Source: Myxococcales bacterium UBA1238 (GTDB lineage: Bacteria; Myxococcota_A; Bradymonadia; UBA7976; UBA1532). Taken from it: a stretch of DNA of 6,919 bases. Below the pieces are notes generated by a model. That model was not told where the DNA came from. It made no database searches and was given only the letters and a program-made list of their open reading frames with translations. The stretch lies in assembly GCA_002309015.1 (NCBI GenBank), contig DBWM01000019.1:1-6919 (forward strand), in the 5' to 3' direction. Numbering within the stretch: the first letter of the stretch is position 1; the number at the start of each line of letters is the position of its first letter. This document shows, in pieces, positions 1 to 5,568 of the stretch. Position numbers and translations under genes: made by a program.

Positions 1-672
1 CCGATCGCTCTGGCATCTGTTCAGCCGAAAGATCAGATGGTCATCTGGACGGCGGCCCAGGCGGGTCAGCTTTCAAAGCCCCTCCCATCAACGAAACATG
101 GCGCCTTCACCTATGCGGTCTTGCGCGCGTTGCGCGGGGATGCGGACGGCGAAATTTCGGGCGTGAAGGATGGCATCGTCGATCTCAATGAAGCCGCTCA
201 ATTCGTCACTCAATTCTTAAAGAAGCAAAAACTCTTCTCATCGCAGACGCCGCAGTTAAACCGGCCTCAAAAGTTTTCCTTTGAGCTGAGCGATGTGAAG
301 CATGCGCGTCTGGATGTTTCGAGACCCGTTCAGATTTCAGCGGTTACAGAGGTTAAAGACAAGCCCGAAGAAAAGGCTGTGACATCAGAAAAGGTGACAG
401 AATCTGCCGACGCGATGTTTCATACGGGCAAAGCGTATTATCTTCAGGGAGACTATCTCAACGCAGCAAAATGGTTTGTAAAATCTGCTTATCAAGGTCA
501 CGCCGATGCGCAATATCATCTCGGCAAGCTTTATGAAACAGGAAAAGGCGTCCCTCAAAATTATAAAAACGCAGTAGAATGGTATATAAAGGCTGCAAAA
601 CAAGGACATGCTGCGGCGCAAGGTCAACTGAGAGTACATAGTTATGGGACGTTCAGGAATACGACCAGATGA
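1..672 (+). CDS. Caspase-like (C14) protein with Sel1 repeats, 3' part only
   Basis: The reading frame is open from base 1, so the 5' end lies outside the window; 223 residues are visible. The first ~85 residues look like the C-terminal part of a caspase/metacaspase-fold domain: 'HGAFTYAVLRALRGDADG' followed by 'DGIVDLNEA', then 'SSQTPQLNRP', the usual G-x-F-T-x-x-L-x-x-x-L-x-G-D-A pattern of bacterial C14 proteins. The catalytic His-Cys dyad would lie upstream and cannot be checked. A charged linker (about residues 98-133) leads into Sel1-like repeats: one at about 136-167, a clear 36-residue repeat at about 168-203 (ADAQYHLGKLYETGKGVPQN... WYIKAAKQGH), and the first residues of a third (AAAQGQL). 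After that the sequence stops resembling Sel1 and ends 'RVHSYGTFRNTTR', just where insertion-sequence debris begins, so the tail is probably truncated. Sel1 repeats mediate protein contacts; caspase-like proteins with such tails are generally assigned to signalling or cell-death-like roles. The substrate is unknown. It could instead be a natural short C-terminus. Confidence 0.82.
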   Translation, partial: PIALASVQPKDQMVIWTAAQAGQLSKPLPSTKHGAFTYAVLRALRGDADGEISGVKDGIVDLNEAAQFVTQFLKKQKLFSSQTPQLNRPQKFSFELSDVKHARLDVSRPVQISAVTEVKDKPEEKAVTSEKVTESADAMFHTGKAYYLQGDYLNAAKWFVKSAYQGHADAQYHLGKLYETGKGVPQNYKNAVEWYIKAAKQGHAAAQGQLRVHSYGTFRNTTR

Positions 673-747
673 TCTTGCCCGTCCAACGTCAGGCCGTTCC
701 ATCATCCTCTGATGACTCCCCCCGCCCAAGCCTGAATGGATTCTCCC

Positions 748-760
748 GGGGCGAAGCCCC
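748..760. other. Small GC stem-loop (GGGGC-GAA-GCCCC)
   Basis: A perfect 5-bp GC stem, GGGGC (748-752) and GCCCC (756-760), closes a GAA loop. It is not followed by a T run on either strand, so it is not a standard intrinsic terminator. It sits in the debris between the truncated caspase-Sel1 gene and the transposase relic, and could be part of an insertion-sequence end. Confidence 0.4.
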
Positions 761-976
761 AAAGAAAAACCGTTGAAAAAACCGAGAGTTGGGGCAGATT
801 CTCAGGTTTTAATCCATGGATTCAAATTGAGCATCTTGCCCAGTAAGCCTCAAAAACAAACTTCTGTCCACATCCTTCCGAGGACATCAAAAACAGATAT
901 TGTTCCCTTCCCCGAAAACAGGACGATGGGAAAATCACCAGAATCGGCTCATATGAGCAAGGAAGGGCATCGCGAG

Positions 977-1227
977 ATGAGGAAAACTGCTCAACGCGAA
1001 ACAGAAATTGTTAAGGCGGTACAGGAATGAGATGCCGGAATCCCGGCTGAGCTGCCGACGCCTCAACATTTCGCAAGCGACCCTTTATCAGTGGCGTCGA
1101 AAGTACGCTGGTCTGGACGTCCGCCAACTGCACCGGCTCAAAGAACTCGAAGAAGAAAATGCCAAACTCAAATGTATGCGAGTCTGGCTCTCGACAATTT
1201 CTTCGAGAGGTGATTGAAAAAACTCTG
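977..1227 (+). pseudogene. IS3-family transposase orfA, frameshifted relic
   Basis: OrfA of IS3-type elements is a small DNA-binding protein with a helix-turn-helix and leucine zipper. Read through three frames the match is clear. Frame 2 gives 'MRKTAQRETEIVKAVQE', a stop at 1028-1030, then 'DAGIPAEL'. Frame 3 takes over with 'CRRLNISQATLYQWRRKY' (the helix-turn-helix) and the zipper-like 'LHRLKELEEENAKLK'. Frame 2 then gives 'MYASLALDN' and frame 1 'LREVIEKTL', the normal orfA ending. So there is at least one nonsense mutation and three frameshifts (near 1045, 1165 and 1200). Family members run about 85-100 residues, and the relic covers nearly the whole length. It cannot make a functional protein, and the amount of damage points to an old insertion. 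Confidence 0.85.
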
Positions 1228-1247
1228 AGGCCTGAGATTCGCAAAAG

Positions 1248-1412
1248 GAAATGGGTCTTATCGTCGAGCGGGATGCGTATCCATTTAAAATCATTGAAGA
1301 AGTTCATAAAATCACAGATGTCTGGAGGGCGTATTACAATCAAGAGAGGCCTCACGAAACCTGAGGTCATCTGTCTCCGAGGCAATGGGACTTGGAAAAA
1401 GCAGCTTCGTAA
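1248..1412 (+). pseudogene. IS3-family transposase orfB, C-terminal remnant
   Basis: Frame 3 carries 'FKIIEEVHKITDVWRAYYNQ' followed by 'ERPHE', a TGA stop at 1362-1364, then 'GHLSPRQWDLEKAAS' and a TAA at 1410-1412. The W-x-x-x-Y-N-x-x-R-P-H block followed a few residues later by a G-x-L-(S/T)-P motif is the hallmark of the C-terminus of IS3-family integrases. It begins only ~20 bp after the end of the orfA relic, so roughly 200 codons of the catalytic core have been deleted. The short bridge around 1228-1260 may contain the deletion junction. Confidence 0.8.
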
Positions 1413-1440
1413 AAATGAGGCTGGTCCTCAAAACAGGTAG

Positions 1441-1469
1441 TTGATCTTTTTCATTTCAAAATGAATAAC
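1441..1469 (+). promoter_or_regulatory. Possible weak sigma70-like promoter for the VWA lipoprotein
   Basis: TTGATC (1441-1446) and AATAAC (1464-1469) are 17 bp apart and each matches 4 of 6 bases of the -35 and -10 consensus. They lie ~50 bp before the start at 1518, just past the transposase relic. Matches this weak occur by chance in AT-rich DNA. Confidence 0.2.
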
Positions 1470-1506
1470 CACCACGTTCCGTCTGTCTGGACGCCTTTCA
1501 ATACAC

Positions 1507-1512
1507 AAAGGA
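1507..1512 (+). promoter_or_regulatory. Shine-Dalgarno AAAGGA that fixes the start at 1518
   Basis: AAAGGA is 5 bases before the ATG at 1518. An earlier in-frame ATG at 1461 would add 19 residues in front of the signal peptide and lacks a comparable site. Starting at 1518 places a hydrophobic stretch and lipobox exactly at the N-terminus. Confidence 0.75.
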
Positions 1513-1517
1513 ATCTC

Positions 1518-2663
1518 ATGCGAAACCTGCTTCCCTTACTTCTGTGCCTACCGCTGGCCGCGTGTGAATTCGAATCCGAAGGCGGTGACACCGACGGCGG
1601 AATCTCCGCCTGCAACGCCATCAAAGGCCAAGGCACATGGACTTCACCCACCGGCTCCGCAGCCGCAAACTCCAGCGCGGCGCTCGCCACGCTCTCCGTG
1701 CCTGCCGGGCTCTCCACCAACTTCACATCCGACGGCGGCACGCTCAAACTCACCGTCCACCCGCTCGACGCCGACGGCCACCTGCTCTACACCGGCCTGC
1801 AAGCCAGCAACTTCACGCTGGGAGACGCACTCACCATCGGCAAGATGGGCTCGCTCACCACCTCGACCATCAGCGCCACCGGCACCATCGGCGAACTGGA
1901 AACCGGCGAAGCCAAAGGCGAAGGCCGCAGTGTCGTGCTCCTGTTCGACTCCTCGGGCTCCAACGGCAGCACCGATCCCGACCGCATGCGCGTCAGCGCC
2001 GGCAAAGAATTCGTCGAGCGCATGTCCAGCGGCACAACCTTCGCAGTCATGGACTTCGGCGTCGCTGACGGTTGGTTCAGCAGCGTCGTCTCATCGTGCT
2101 TCGACGATTCGCGATTCCTGCTCGATTTCACCACAGACAAAGTCGCCGTTCAGGCCGCCATCAACCGTGTCACCGCATCCGGCGGCACACCGCTCTACGG
2201 CGCACTGGACGACGCCGTGGGACTCGTCGAAGGCATCACGAAACAAGGCGCCACCAACGCAGACGTCGTCCTCTTCACCGACGGCCAAGCCGGCGACTAC
2301 TCAGCCGACACCTCCCGCAGCATCATCTCGCGCGCCAAAGCCGTCCACGCACGCCTGCACAGCATCGCACTCAGCTCCGAAAAGGCCGACGCCGTCGATA
2401 TCCGACACCTGCAGCACCTCTCCAACGAAACAGGCGGCGTCTCCGTCACCGTCGCCGAAGCCAGCGATCTCCTCGACGAGTTCGGACAAGTCGCCGACGT
2501 CACCAACTCAGAACTCGACATCAACCTGCAAGTCCAGATCCAACCCGCCACCCCCCTCGCCGCAGGCATCTACACCGTCCGAGGCTCCCTCTCCGCCACC
2601 ATCAACGACGCCACCGCCACCGCTCCCTTCGCCGTCAACGTCGAAGTCGTAGACGGCAAGTGA
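1518..2663 (+). CDS. VWA-domain lipoprotein
   Basis: The protein has 381 residues from the ATG at 1518. The N-terminus 'MRNLLPLLLCLPLAAC' is a lipoprotein signal peptide with lipobox LAAC, so Cys16 would be lipidated; residue +2 is Glu, which does not block outer-membrane sorting under the E. coli rule. An acidic, Gly-rich linker and a beta-rich segment (about 55-125) precede a von Willebrand factor A domain (about 138-325). Its metal-ion-dependent adhesion site is complete: D144-S-S-G-S148, Thr224 in 'GGTPLYGAL', and Asp255 in 'VLFTDG'. A C-terminal beta segment (about 333-378) follows. VWA domains bind ligands through a divalent metal; this one would act at the cell surface or in the periplasm, with ligand unknown. 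Cys194 lies within the domain. Codon use is strongly biased to third-position C, unlike the caspase-Sel1 gene upstream. It converges with the lipoprotein at 2747-3370, with 83 bp between the stops and no obvious terminator. Confidence 0.93.
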   Translation: MRNLLPLLLCLPLAACEFESEGGDTDGGISACNAIKGQGTWTSPTGSAAANSSAALATLSVPAGLSTNFTSDGGTLKLTVHPLDADGHLLYTGLQASNFTLGDALTIGKMGSLTTSTISATGTIGELETGEAKGEGRSVVLLFDSSGSNGSTDPDRMRVSAGKEFVERMSSGTTFAVMDFGVADGWFSSVVSSCFDDSRFLLDFTTDKVAVQAAINRVTASGGTPLYGALDDAVGLVEGITKQGATNADVVLFTDGQAGDYSADTSRSIISRAKAVHARLHSIALSSEKADAVDIRHLQHLSNETGGVSVTVAEASDLLDEFGQVADVTNSELDINLQVQIQPATPLAAGIYTVRGSLSATINDATATAPFAVNVEVVDGK

Positions 2664-2746
2664 TCCCTCCCGCCTCCGAAGCCACTCCGCCCCCTGCACG
2701 ACGCCTCTACTGAAAATCGCTGTTCGCTGTGCCCCTCTCTGCGGGC

Positions 2747-3370
2747 TCACTTGGTATAGCGATGCACGCTGCCGTCGGCGTCGTCCTTGAGGAGGAGCTG
2801 GTTGCCTTTGACGCAATAATCGCCGCTCATTTTTTGGGTTGAGGGGGTGCAGCCATCAGCATCGCAGAGTTGGAAAGCGGCGCATTCGATGCGGTTGCCC
2901 TTCGTTTTGCAGCGGCCCTTCAACGTTTGGTTCGTCGTCACGGATCCCGAGGTGCAGATGCAGGATGAGCCGGCCAGGTAGCAGGCGCTGTCGTATCGGG
3001 CGCTCAACGCATTGCAGGCTTCATCGGGGCTGAGATCGCTGTAGGGAGCGCAGTTCAGGCGGGTCTCTACGCCATCAAAGATCGCCTGGGTTTCACGGGC
3101 GATTTCCATCGAGCCGTCGCCTGCAATCGAGATCTGGTCTTTCACGCTGCCCCGATAATGAGTGAAGGCGGTGCAGGCCTCTGCGGGCTCAGATACCGGA
3201 GCTTCCGAAGCCTTCCAATTTCCCGCAACATCGCCTCCGCAAGGCGTAAAACGAACCTGCTCATCGCCTTTATCGTTGTCGTCCCTGCCGCCGTCGACCT
3301 TGTTGTCGTCTCCGTCGCAACCCGACAAAACGGTCGCCGCCATCAAAAATAAAAAGAAGCGCCTGAACAT
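2747..3370 (-). CDS. Cysteine-rich lipoprotein, unknown function
   Basis: The protein has 207 residues. 'MFRRFFLFLMAATVLSGC' is a lipoprotein signal with lipobox LSGC, so Cys18 would be lipidated. Residue +2 is Asp, which in E. coli retains lipoproteins in the inner membrane; whether that rule holds here is unknown. An Asp/Gly/Lys-rich linker (19-38) leads to a compact domain with 12 more cysteines (44, 66, 107, 119, 130, 137, 139, 154, 163, 169, 174, 186), an even number that would suit six disulfides outside the cytoplasm. 'PCGGDVAGNWKAS' near the start, a 'CIC' in the middle and 'DYCVKGNQLLL' near the end resemble, from memory, a family of myxobacterial-type secreted proteins with a lipocalin-like beta layout; no activity is known to me. 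The start is supported by AAGGA 7 bases upstream. It lies downstream of the LD-carboxypeptidase on the same strand, across a 172-bp gap, so it probably has its own promoter, which I could not identify. Confidence 0.87.
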   Translation of the reverse strand: MFRRFFLFLMAATVLSGCDGDDNKVDGGRDDNDKGDEQVRFTPCGGDVAGNWKASEAPVSEPAEACTAFTHYRGSVKDQISIAGDGSMEIARETQAIFDGVETRLNCAPYSDLSPDEACNALSARYDSACYLAGSSCICTSGSVTTNQTLKGRCKTKGNRIECAAFQLCDADGCTPSTQKMSGDYCVKGNQLLLKDDADGSVHRYTK

Positions 3371-3377
3371 TTCAAAA

Positions 3378-3382
3378 TCCTT
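3378..3382 (-). promoter_or_regulatory. Shine-Dalgarno AAGGA of the cysteine-rich lipoprotein
   Basis: On the - strand AAGGA precedes the ATG (3370-3368) by 7 bases. It supports that start, which also places the signal peptide at the N-terminus. Confidence 0.7.
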
Positions 3383-3481
3383 GCCTCAGCGTGCGCATAC
3401 CGGCCGAGCTGCTTCATCGCCTTTTGTGAAGACGGAAAAGCGCACGACGCCTCCCGGCCCGATCTATTCAACCGAAAGCAT

Positions 3482-3510
3482 CAAAAAAACAAATGGATAC
3501 GTTTTTTTTG
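3482..3510. terminator. A/T stem-loop, possible weak terminator after ldcA
   Basis: CAAAAAAAC (3482-3490) and GTTTTTTTTG (3501-3510) are inverted copies around a 10-base loop, 33-61 bases beyond the LD-carboxypeptidase stop. A second small stem, GAAAA/TTTTC (3510-3514 and 3522-3526), adjoins it. Read on the - strand this gives a stem followed by a T run, but the stem lacks G/C pairs in its core, so termination would be weak. The A and T tracts could instead bend DNA upstream of the cysteine-rich lipoprotein gene. Confidence 0.3.
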
Positions 3511-3542
3511 AAAAGGCCGCGTTTTCGAAAGAGACTGCGCGC

Positions 3543-4457
3543 TTACGCGGGTTCAACCCAGGGAGATTCGGCGAAGAGGCAGCCGATGGAGGGCTCCAGG
3601 CGGCAACGGCCACCGATGGGAAGGAGCTGGATTTTGCCGTTATGACCGGCGGGCGCGTTGTTGACGAGGGGAACGGGATCGAAGTCTTCAGCGAGGGCTT
3701 CGTGGGCGGTGCGCGTGTGGCAGCTTGGGAGCGCGAGATCGCCGAGCCAGATCGCCGCGCTGGTTTCCATGAGTCCCGAGAGGCGCATTTGCGTGTAGCA
3801 GCGGTCGAGGCGTTCGGGCATTTCGCCGTTGTCTTCAAAAAACCAGATGGTGGGCTCGTCGCAGTGAAGGGCGAACGGGGTGCCCACGAGGCTGGCCATC
3901 GCGGTCATATTGCCACCGCGGAGGATGCCGGTCGCAGTTTTGCCCGATCGGCTGGTGCGAAACTGGATTCCATTTTTTTCGCCGCGCAACACCGTAAAAG
4001 CTTCCGCAAAATCGAACTGCGCTTTGCCCACGGATCCGAGATCGGTGACGCCGGGCCCGTGCCAGGTGATCCAACCGAGGCGCTCCGAGATCACGTTGAG
4101 CAAAACGCAGGCGTCCGAGATGCCGATGATCACTTTGGGCGGGAGCGATGCGGCGGCTTCGAGGATGGCGGGCAGGATGCGCAGAGAGCCGCTGCCTCCT
4201 TTGGCGATCCAGACGATGTCGCAGTCGGGTTCGCGCAGGGCGGCGATGAATTCTTCGGCGCGGCGCTCATCGTCGGCGGAGAGGTAATCGCGGGAGCTGC
4301 TTTTGGCGCGCATTTCGTCCCAGCGCACTTCGCAACCGCTGTTGGCGATCACTTCAACTCCTTTTTGCATTTGCGTGATTTCGCGCACCGTAGATCCGCA
4401 GGGATGGACGATGCGGACGACCGGACGTTGAGGCAGCGCTTTGGTTAAGACGGTCAT
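3543..4457 (-). CDS. ldcA: LD-carboxypeptidase, S66 family (LdcA/MccF-like)
   Basis: The protein has 304 residues, normal for the family. LdcA is a cytoplasmic serine peptidase that removes the terminal D-Ala from murein tetrapeptides during peptidoglycan recycling; MccF relatives instead cleave microcin C-type nucleotide peptides. Visible landmarks in order are the N-terminal strand 'VRIVHPCGS', 'RDYLSADDERRAEEF' (the D-x-x-R-A-x-x-x substrate-loop region), 'IVWIAKGGSGSLRILP', 'IIGISDACVL' with nucleophile Ser114, 'WHGPG', 'LRGGNMTAMASLVGTPF', 'IWFFEDNGEMPERLDR' with Glu208, 'QMRLSGLM', and 'APAGHNGKIQLLPIGG' with His272. The Ser-Glu-His triad is complete with family-like spacing. No signal peptide is present, which fits a cytosolic enzyme. 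AAGGA lies 6 bases before the ATG. The usual G-Y-S-D-x-T reads G-I-S-D-A-C here, and the early 'AP(S/G)' motif reads 'HPCG', so it is a divergent member; the choice between recycling and self-immunity is not settled by sequence. No microcin gene is nearby. Confidence 0.92.
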   Translation of the reverse strand: MTVLTKALPQRPVVRIVHPCGSTVREITQMQKGVEVIANSGCEVRWDEMRAKSSSRDYLSADDERRAEEFIAALREPDCDIVWIAKGGSGSLRILPAILEAAASLPPKVIIGISDACVLLNVISERLGWITWHGPGVTDLGSVGKAQFDFAEAFTVLRGEKNGIQFRTSRSGKTATGILRGGNMTAMASLVGTPFALHCDEPTIWFFEDNGEMPERLDRCYTQMRLSGLMETSAAIWLGDLALPSCHTRTAHEALAEDFDPVPLVNNAPAGHNGKIQLLPIGGRCRLEPSIGCLFAESPWVEPA

Positions 4458-4463
4458 GGCCGA

Positions 4464-4468
4464 TCCTT
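4464..4468 (-). promoter_or_regulatory. Shine-Dalgarno AAGGA of the LD-carboxypeptidase
   Basis: On the - strand AAGGA lies 6 bases before the ATG (4457-4455), supporting this start. The first conserved strand of the family begins about 12 residues later, as expected. Confidence 0.7.
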
Positions 4469-4604
4469 AAGCAATGAACGAGCAATTTTAATGACGCATC
4501 GGGCAGCCGTGAAGACGGTTGAAAGCGCGCGATCCTGCGATCTCCGGTGATCTGTCGCACAGGAGAAACGTCCGTCGTTGATTAAAATCTCCTTTAATTT
4601 CAAT

Positions 4605-4616
4605 GAGTTATAACTC
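4605..4616. promoter_or_regulatory. 12-bp palindrome upstream of ldcA, possible operator
   Basis: GAGTTATAACTC is a perfect palindrome ~150 bp upstream of the LD-carboxypeptidase start, inside the region where its promoter should be. Its TTATAA core also resembles a -10 element on either strand; on the - strand a TTACAA lies 19 bases before it, a poor spacing. A dimeric regulator site is possible but no regulator gene is present in the window. Confidence 0.3.
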
Positions 4617-5393
4617 GAAATTTCAGTCGATTTTGTAACGATAAAATAAAGGCAGGAGCACCCTGGTCTCAACTTCCTGAAATTCAAATAAAAAAATCGT
4701 GATCTTGCCTGATCAGAGTTCAAAAGCAGGCCTTCAGACCGCATTGATCCAACGCATTTCACTTGAAAAACCCGCTCCTCTCTCCTCTGGCTTGTGTTCG
4801 ATTTCGCCTTTAATCTTAACCGGTTATCTAAAAAGCAGAAATGCGAAAAAATATCCGTCAATTAACGGCAGCCCGATTTCGCCGCAACAGCATGAAAATC
4901 AATGCATTTTAAATCATTCGACAATCGCACAAAAAAAGGACGGCATCCATTGTCTCTCTTCTGCGACAAGTTTTCAGAATTTCCTTTTAACATTGTACAG
5001 TTAGATCTCCATCATACCGTTAAAATCAGAGACAGAAAAGCGGCAATCACCTCCCCCTACGCCTCCGGCGAACTCCTGCTCACCGGCGCCCGCCTCCTCC
5101 CTCTGGGAATTCCGATCGCGATCTTTCCAAACCGGATCTGCCCTGGAAATCCATCGCAGAAAAAAATGCTTAGGTTTCAACCTGTTATTCAGAAATACGA
5201 ATTCGCTTAGAAGAAAAGCAATCCATATAGCTCGCATTATCCCTTTAAAAAACGCCAGAATTCAGCTGATCAGAAGATAGAAAGGCTGCGATGCCCTCTC
5301 CTGCGCGATCAAAACCGTTCATTTTCATGAAAGGTTTAAACTTCAGATCGGTCTTTTCTGCATAATTTCTCTTTAAAAACAAACGATTATGCT

Positions 5394-5419
5394 CGCTCAT
5401 CCTTATTAAGAGATGAGCG
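5394..5419. repeat. Stem-loop, 11-bp stem with one bulge
   Basis: CGCTCATC (5394-5401) pairs with GATGAGCG (5412-5419). The stem continues inward as CTT/AAG with one unpaired A, closing an ATT loop. This is the strongest local hairpin in the gene-poor region. On the + strand it is followed by CTTAAAAACC and on the - strand by an AT-rich stretch containing GTTTGTTTTT about 8 bases further on, so a - strand terminator is conceivable. No gene upstream on that strand is supported except a possible one beyond 5472. Confidence 0.5.
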
Positions 5420-5488
5420 CTTAAAAACCAGGCAGAAGATCTGCGGTGTAACCGGGCAAAATTTGAAATCAATTTCGGCTCTAATCCA

Positions 5489-5550
5489 AATGAGAAGAAA
5501 TAAAGGCCTGCTCGTCTTCATTTCTTCGTTCAATCTGCTTATTTCTCATT
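5489..5550. repeat. Imperfect inverted repeat before the small orphan gene
   Basis: AATGAGAAGAAATAAAG (5489-5505) is matched by the inverted copy CTTATTTCTCATT (5538-5550), differing by small insertions, around a 32-base spacer. It ends 18 bases before the ATG at 5569, so it would fold in the leader of that gene or serve as a protein-binding site. Its AT-richness makes chance partly responsible. Confidence 0.35.
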
Positions 5551-5568
5551 AAAAATCAACGTATTACA

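Larger units (their letters stand above)
631..1440 (+). mobile_element. Decayed IS3-family insertion sequence region
   Basis: This stretch lies between the abrupt end of the Sel1 repeats and the VWA lipoprotein gene. It contains a transposase orfA broken by a stop and frameshifts (about 977-1227) and the C-terminal end of orfB (about 1248-1412), which together identify the IS3 family. Most of orfB, including where the D-D-E catalytic residues should be, is absent, so the element cannot move by itself. I could not recognise terminal inverted repeats or a target duplication, so both limits are approximate. The ~300 bp before orfA is longer than the usual IS3 leader and may be debris of a second element; in frame 3 it reads 'LWDVQEYDQMILPVQRQAV' and on to a stop at 773-775 without resemblance I can name. 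Confidence 0.7.
4469..5568. other. Gene-poor AT-rich region, 1.1 kb
   Basis: I see no convincing gene here. The open frames (- strand 4454-4861, 5001-5237 and 5245-5472; + strand 4902-5210) lack ribosome sites, domain resemblance and the third-position G/C bias of the real genes nearby. The stretch contains a 12-bp palindrome (4605-4616), a 10-bp palindrome TAACCGGTTA (4817-4826), a 10-bp palindrome GATCGCGATC (5114-5123), a strong stem-loop (5394-5419) and an inverted repeat (5489-5550). A GC-rich patch at about 5045-5125 stands out against the AT-rich surroundings and may be a fragment of a lost gene. The LD-carboxypeptidase promoter should lie in the first 150 bp. Confidence 0.6.

Noticed and set aside
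1564..2652. 362-codon + strand frame rich in Pro, Ser and Thr
   Set aside because: It is a shifted reading of the VWA lipoprotein gene. The composition follows from the C-rich third positions of the true frame.
3162..4448. 428-codon + strand open frame
   Set aside because: It runs antisense through both the cysteine-rich lipoprotein and the LD-carboxypeptidase, which have clear domains and ribosome sites; its peptide shows no family resemblance.
4454..4861. 135-codon - strand frame whose stop overlaps the ldcA start (ATGA)
   Set aside because: The overlap looks like translational coupling, but the frame starts with TTG without a ribosome site, has no coding-like codon bias and no recognisable domain. 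It also contains the palindrome and promoter region expected for ldcA.
4902..5210. 102-codon + strand frame
   Set aside because: There is no ribosome site or family match, and composition changes sharply inside it, AT-rich then GC-rich then AT-rich.
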